A DNA stretch of 64,000 bases. It comes from Riptortus pedestris (Eukaryota; Arthropoda; Insecta; Hemiptera; Alydidae). The position numbers and the translations under genes were made by a program. A model generated the notes under the pieces. It searched no databases. It had not been told where the DNA came from and saw only the letters and a list, made by a program, of their open reading frames with translations. The DNA lies in contig CM032228.1 in NCBI GenBank assembly GCA_019009955.1, forward strand, positions 206,392,001 to 206,456,000. The letters run 5' to 3'. Below are positions 58,471 to 64,000 of this stretch, piece by piece (position 1 is the stretch's first letter; every line of letters begins with the position of its first letter).

Positions 58471-59960
58471 ATAGGAAAAATGGATCTTCGGGCATCATAT
58501 TACTTTATATTCTTCAGTAAGTAGCTGCGTTTATATGTTTACCATATTTTTTTTAAATCAGGAATTAACCAAATTGAATTAAATGCATTTAGATTTATTT
58601 CTAAATTTAATATTAAATCGTGAACTTAACTATTTTGCTTCGTTTTTCTTCTAAATCGTGTATTTATTAGTATTTTCATTAGTATTCATTTCTAAATTGT
58701 GTATTCCACTATTTACTTTATTTTTTTATTTAAATCACAATTAAACCAATGTGAATTAAATATATTACAATTTAATAATAATAATAATATAGTATTTACT
58801 AATATGTACCTGCACTTAATTTAATATTAAATCGTGTGCTTAACGTATTTACTAATATGTACCTGCACTTAATTTAATATTAAATCGTGTGCTTAACGTA
58901 TTTTTTATAAATCGTGTATATGACCATTTTTACCTATTTTACATGGTATTTTTTTTAAAAAATCGATCATTTCACCATTTTAAATTAATTTCACTTGCTA
59001 TTTTTTAATAATAATAATATAGTATTTACTAATACCTGCACTTAATTTAATATTAAATCGTATGCTAAACGTATTTTTTATACATCGTGTATATGACCAT
59101 TTTTACCTATTTTACATGGTATTTTTTTAAATAATCGATTATTTCACCATTTTAAATTAATTTCACTTGCTTTTTCTAATACCTGCACTTAATTTAATAT
59201 TAAATCGTATGCTTAACGTATTATTTATAAATCGTGTATATGACCATTTTTACCTATTTAACATAGTATTTTTTTAAAAAATCGATTATTTCACCATTTT
59301 AAATTAATTTCACTTGCTATTTTTTAATAATAATAATATAGTATTTACTAATACCTGCACTTAATTTAATATTAAATCGTATGCTTATCGTATTTTTTAT
59401 AAATCGTGTATATGACCATTTTTACCTATTTAACATAGTATTTTTTTAAAAAATCGATTATTTCACCATTTTAAATTAATTTCACTTGCTATTTCCAATA
59501 AATTGGGCATTATATCATTTTTAGGAAACATGGATCTACGGGCAACATATTACCTTATATTCTTCAGTAGGTAGCTACGTTTATATCTTTACCTTATTTT
59601 TTTACTTATCTATTATACTTCGTCTGTTTTCGAAATCGTGTATTTAATAGTATTTTCATTACTATTCATTTTTAAATTGTGTATTTCACTATTTACCTTA
59701 GTTTTTTATTTAAATCACGATAAAACCAATTTGAATTAAATGTATTAGTATTTATTTCTTATTTAATATTAAATCGTGCACATCATTTTATATTAAATCG
59801 TGCACTTAACCATTTTACTACGTATTTTTTCTAAATCCTGTATATGACCATTTTTACCTATTTTACGTGGTATTTTTTTAAAAATCAATCATTTTACCAT
59901 TCAAACAGAATTTTACCTGCTATTTTAATTAAATAGAGCATTATATCATTGCAAAAAAAA
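58471..59960. repeat. AT-rich tandem repeat region (172-bp unit)
   Basis: Four units with AATCGTGTATATGACCATTT at about 58911, 59084, 59231 and 59403 (spacing 173, 147 and 172 bp). They also share ATCGATTATTTCACCATTTT and TAATATTAAATCGTATGCTT. An outer segment with TTATATTCTTCAGTAAGTAG occurs at both ends (58473 and 59523), so the inner array lies within a larger duplication of about 1.05 kb. Confidence 0.8.
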
Positions 59961-60061
59961 TAAATAAAAAAAATTAAATTGATTACAAAATTATATTTCT
60001 ATTTTTGTCAAATAATCGGGAAAATATTTATTTTTTTCCGCTAAGGCCGAGTCTCTATACG

Positions 60062-60189
60062 GCGATCCCGAAGGGATCGCTTTACCTTTTGTGGCGATGC
60101 CGCAGGCATCGCTCCGCCCTTTGTGGCGATGCCGAAGGCATCGCTTCGCCAAGGGGGTCAAGGGGGCGAAGCCCCCTTGCTGGCGCAAG
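60062..60189. repeat. Cluster of GC-rich hairpins with GNA loops
   Basis: Four perfect 8-bp stems with three-base loops follow each other: GCGATCCC-GAA-GGGATCGC (60062-60080), GCGATGCC-GCA-GGCATCGC (60094-60112), GCGATGCC-GAA-GGCATCGC (60126-60144) and AAGGGGGC-GAA-GCCCCCTT (60160-60178). A weaker CTTGC-TGGC-GCAAG follows at 60176-60189. GNA triloops closed by C-G make exceptionally stable DNA hairpins. This looks unlike the rest of the window and recalls palindromic repeats of some organelle or bacterial genomes. Confidence 0.85.
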
Positions 60190-61404
60190 CTAGTTTAATT
60201 TATTGCGGGAGGCCAACAAAAAAAAATGATTACTTCAAATGATGTCCAAGAGAAGTTCATAGAGAAGGTCAACTAGTGGAAAGTTATAAAGAAAGATTTA
60301 GCCGTTAGTTTAGTTCCTTTGTGTAGTAGAAGTTCTACTACAGGGGTCATATGGACGCGAAACTAGTTTAGAAATAAAAATGATTTGAATAATCATTTAT
60401 TATTTTCATTTTTTTTTTTTTTTACCTTCCGCCATAGATAAGTTAAGTAGGGTTCAAAAAAGTTGCCTTTTAAGGACACAGATGATGTAGAGAGTTCTTT
60501 GAAAGCCCACTGCCGCTTAGAATAAATAAGTGTGAAAGAACGTGGGCTTTTCGTTGATTCTTACCTGTGATTTTTTTACCTTCGCCATCCAGCACGTCAA
60601 ATACAGACTATTACAAATTTTTCTGAAAACGATACCGGAATAAACATACACGTTTATTATAAAACAAGTTCAAACAGTCCTTTCTCTTTATTTTTGTCCA
60701 AAATTTTCTGAAATAATTCCGAGTTTGAGCTAAATGATAAATGCTATTGTATGGAATTTGCAAAATATTATCAATATACAATTCAAAAAGTCTTTTCATA
60801 CAGATGAAAAAAAATTTCCATTATAGAGAGTTCTAGTGAGCTAGGGGGTTGTGGATTTTCCAAGAAAAAAAATAGGGGGGGGGGGGTAGGGGGGGGTTAA
60901 ATCGCTCAGTCAGGCAAGGATTCCTCTTTCACTTGTTTGATAAATTTATTTTTGTTAAATTAAATAAGTCACGCGCTCTGAAATTTATACCTGAATAGTC
61001 ATTGTTTGAGTTTTATTAATAAATCACGCCCAATGAGAGCTTCTCTATTGCTTGACAAGTAAAGACTCTCGGATTAAGAGTTTTAATCTCTTAATTATTT
61101 CATTTCTCTGTGAAATGGAGACCTGCTGTTAAGAATTAGTTACTGCGATCACTTCTCTTTGTGTATTTAGTATTATAAATTATAATAAATAATTTTGTGA
61201 TTAATTGAATATAATGCTGAACATTTATTATATATTAGGGTGCACAAGTTGGGGTTTCTTCTAGCCTATCGTTTGATATTTTCATCATCTTCTCTCATTA
61301 TTCAAAAATGTCAGTGCAAATATTTTATTACAATTAAGAATCTCTTACATATTTAGATAGATGATAAAATTACAGCATATGGGGGAAAATAATCCCTGAT
61401 ACAT
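60190..61404. other. Non-coding stretch
   Basis: Contains TAGTAGAAGTTCTACTA (17-bp palindrome near 60325) and G runs at about 60868-60896. No gene or element is recognised. Confidence 0.4.
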
Positions 61405-61424
61405 TCTCTCTCTCTCTCTCTCTC

Positions 61425-61465
<41 letters not shown>

Positions 61466-61535
61466 CTCACTCTCTCTCCTCTCTCTCCCCCTCTCTCTCT
61501 CTCTCTCTCCTCTCTCTCTCCTCTCTCTCTCTCTC

Positions 61536-61596
<61 letters not shown>

Positions 61597-61635
61597 ACTC
61601 TCTCTCTCTCTCTCTCTCGCTCTATCTCTCTCTCT

Positions 61636-61673
<38 letters not shown>
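61405..61673. repeat. CT/GA microsatellite with inversion point
   Basis: About 230 bp of (CT)n with few interruptions turn at CTCGAG (61634-61639) into about 35 bp of (GA)n. The arms around the turn are a perfect palindrome of alternating purine/pyrimidine repeats. Arg/Glu or Leu/Ser frames here are artefacts. Confidence 0.95.
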
Positions 61674-61675
<2 letters not shown>

Positions 61676-63689
61676 GAGCTGTGAGGGAGTGAGGTGGATT
61701 TGTTGAGAACCCTTACTTCAATAGAATGGAGGGAGTATCCAGTTCGTATTGTGACTCTCTCATCAAACTTACTCCTTCTATTCAACTCTATATTCAATGG
61801 CAAGTCTCAACATGGTAATATATAACAAATGTAGTCTACTCGAAATAGTATCATAATAAAGGAGAGGAACCTACTCTTAGAAGCCCCTTTATTATTATGG
61901 GACTATTTATATGCATCATTTTTAATAATGACTATAATTTCAATTTCTGACATACTGCAATTTCAGCCCTAGGAAATTACTTAGTCAAATGAAAATGGAA
62001 CAAAGAATAGGATGGTTTTCGTGCAGCCCTAAACTATTATTGGGGGAATTCGCTAATAGCAATGTTTCATCTGCAAGAGAATGATCCATTGAGATTTGTT
62101 TTTGTTAATCCTACTTACTGATTTAAGGATTGGAGTTTACTGGTCATAAAGGACTAAGTGGAGTCAGTATAGATGTTGAAAAACCCTAAACATATCCAAC
62201 TAAATATATATATCACCTGTATATGTATAGATGGAATCAAAAAGTGTTACAAATTATAGTTAAAGTTTTTTTAAAGTCGTCCATTTTTATTTTCGCCTTT
62301 ATCTTATCAAAGCCATCCACCTTGTGATTTTCCGTTATATCGACTTATTTAAAAAAAAGAGAAAAATGTCTGTATATACTGAAATTTGAACATCCATGCT
62401 TTTCTCATCTTAAAAAAAAAGATAGAGTTGAAGTCTGTGGACCTTCAGATTACTTATTTCCCTCTATCAATTTTACTGTTACACTTATGCCATGATATCG
62501 CTTCTTTTACAAAATAAAAATAAAAAATAAGGCTTCTTGCGTTACATTTTGTAACTCAATGTTGGAACAGGACGAGTAATAGTTTCAAGAATCATACTAA
62601 CGTGCCACTTCTTTCTTCATAGCAGTTTATACTAAAGTAGCTTTCAGGGATCAGATGTAACACATATTTTTTAAAAATGCATGCGAAACTCTTATTTTTT
62701 AACTGCTGTTAAGATAGACGTGGGTTTTTATTATCTTCCTTTGCAATTTGTAGTAGGCGTTTAAAGCAAGTAAGGCGATGTTGGAACACTGCTAGTGATA
62801 CATGAGAAATGGCCGGAGAGTTGAAGTAATCGAACGTTCAATCTAAGGCTTTCAGTACATTGATAAATATGACAACCTCTTGACTGACAAGGGACAATGA
62901 CGAATCTGTTCTGACAATTTTCAAGCTGCAGTGTGATGGAGTACAAGGGAGGGATAGTAACAGTGATCGTGATTCTGGAAGAATATATAAAACCCAAGTT
63001 GTGGTAAAGCCGAGAGGGTCGTAAGGCCTGGAGAATGTTTTCAGCTGCCTACACCAGGAAGATGAACAGGAACTTTATAAGGTGGCCTTGTAGTAGTTAT
63101 GTACGCTAGCTCCAACCTAGTGAATTAGGAGAGACGTCCAGGCTCAAGGGGTTCAAGCATTGATGGAATATCAGAAGTAAAGTGAACTTGATATAATCAT
63201 TGCCAATGAGTAGGGTGCTAATGCTATATGGAATGTAACGTGGTAGCCTGTTCAACAAGTTTTGGTATGAAACCCAAGGAGAGGCTATAGTTGATCCCTA
63301 CCCCGCAGACATGGCAAAATGAACGACGCTTGATCGGTGACCACAGATGCATGGCGATGAACGTTCTAACATCAGTTACAGGTTCTGGAAGAACTGTAGT
63401 GCCCAATTGGTACTTATTCAACAAGACAGGCTGCCTTATATATTGTAAATTTCGAGGGGAGGGGAGCTTAGCTATAGAAGAAAACCCAATTACGCAAAGA
63501 AAACGAAGGATCGTCGGAATCTTGTTTCTCAGATTTCAACGCAAAAATGATTTTTGACTCTGAACCCATATGCAATGGCTTCAAAGTTAGTTTAGCACGT
63601 ATGTACGCATCTCGCTTGCCTCAAAATCAGCTAGAACGATAAAACTCCATATTTAGGATTGTTCGAAGTCTAGTTGTGTGTGTCCTCTT
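61674..63689. other. Unannotated stretch
   Basis: Region 62760-63560 is less AT-rich than its surroundings and has frames of 66-88 codons on both strands. None matches a family I recognise; it may be an old transposon. Confidence 0.4.
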
Positions 63690-63890
63690 TTGGCCAAGAT
63701 CGATTGCGAAGAGAGTGGTTCACAGGGGGGGGGGTTAGAGGGGGAGAAATTTGAAAATTTGAAATATCTTCGTTACTATAAGTCGTAAGTGTATAGAATA
63801 ACTCTCAATGCAAATTAAATTTACTATAAATATTATTACATGTATTTATTCTGTATCTTGAATATTAACCGAGATATTTGTATTTTTCAT
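63690..63890 (+). mobile_element. HINE fragment
   Basis: The G-run block (CACAGGGGGGGGGGTTAGAG) is followed by TTGAAATATCTTCGTTACTA and TTGAATATTAACCGAGATAT, the conserved HINE body. Both ends are missing or diverged. Confidence 0.6.
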
Positions 63891-64000
63891 TTAGTTACAG
63901 TACCACTAAGTCTAACTTATGTATACGTCTTGTTAACATAATGTATTTAAAAGAGGAAAAACACAGATTATAATGCATTGATGAACTGTGTTACAACAGT
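63891..64000. other. Window end, non-coding
   Basis: Short AT-rich stretch with nothing recognised. Confidence 0.4.

Noticed and set aside
61370..61803. Arg/Glu- and Ser/Leu-repeat frames
   Set aside because: Products of the CT/GA microsatellite.
63224..63557. Overlapping 66- and 88-codon frames as a possible transposase
   Set aside because: No motif of any transposase family could be matched.

Overview
The window looks like AT-rich nuclear DNA of an arthropod, most likely an insect. Three things suggest this: spliced coding exons with GT..AG introns, the transposon families present (Helentron/HINE-type, Jockey-like and RTE-like LINEs, piggyBac-like, tRNA-derived SINE), and very many simple and tandem repeats. 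There are no operons, rRNA genes or CRISPR arrays. Most long ORFs are artefacts of repeats. No database search was possible, so family assignments rest on motifs.

Only two host-type genes can be read with confidence, both on the + strand. (1) Five exons between 11.1 and 19.7 kb splice in register. They encode a voltage-sensor domain (S1-S4) closely resembling domain I of voltage-gated Ca2+ channels. Its S4 carries seven basic residues at exact three-residue spacing, and the following exon encodes a basic, polar stretch instead of the usual S4-S5 linker. No pore region is visible before a possible terminal exon at 29.65 kb. This is the best candidate for something new: a voltage-sensor-only protein or a very divergent channel. 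(2) A single exon at 53.5 kb encodes the N-terminus of a calcyphosin-like EF-hand protein. It is tightly enclosed by Helentron-type repeats, so it is either a host exon or a captured gene fragment.

By region: 0-6.4 kb holds several HINE copies, one split by a second repeat family (B) inserted in its TA tract. 6.4-11 kb holds an inverted copy of family B. 11-30 kb is the voltage-sensor gene and its introns, with a (CA)n tract, a SINE, a decayed RTE-like reverse transcriptase, a relic of a DDE transposase and a 27-bp minisatellite. 30-42 kb holds HINEs, two Jockey-like LINE 3' ends (one with a 28-bp minisatellite in its 3'UTR), a small inverted-repeat element carrying a near-canonical hammerhead ribozyme, and a long hairpin. 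42-44 kb holds a broken piggyBac-like transposase. 45-50 kb holds another family B copy and a 97-bp satellite. 49.6-54.9 kb is a HINE cluster around the calcyphosin-like exon. 55.2-57.5 kb is a GC-rich island with 260-bp direct repeats at its ends. 58.5-59.9 kb is a 172-bp tandem repeat region. 60.06-60.19 kb is a cluster of GC-rich hairpins with GNA triloops. 61.4-61.7 kb is a long CT/GA tract with an inversion point.

The repeats matter to each other: family B and TA tracts, HINE into or beside coding sequence, piggyBac beside a SINE. Much of the window is a nested record of transposition around sparse exons.
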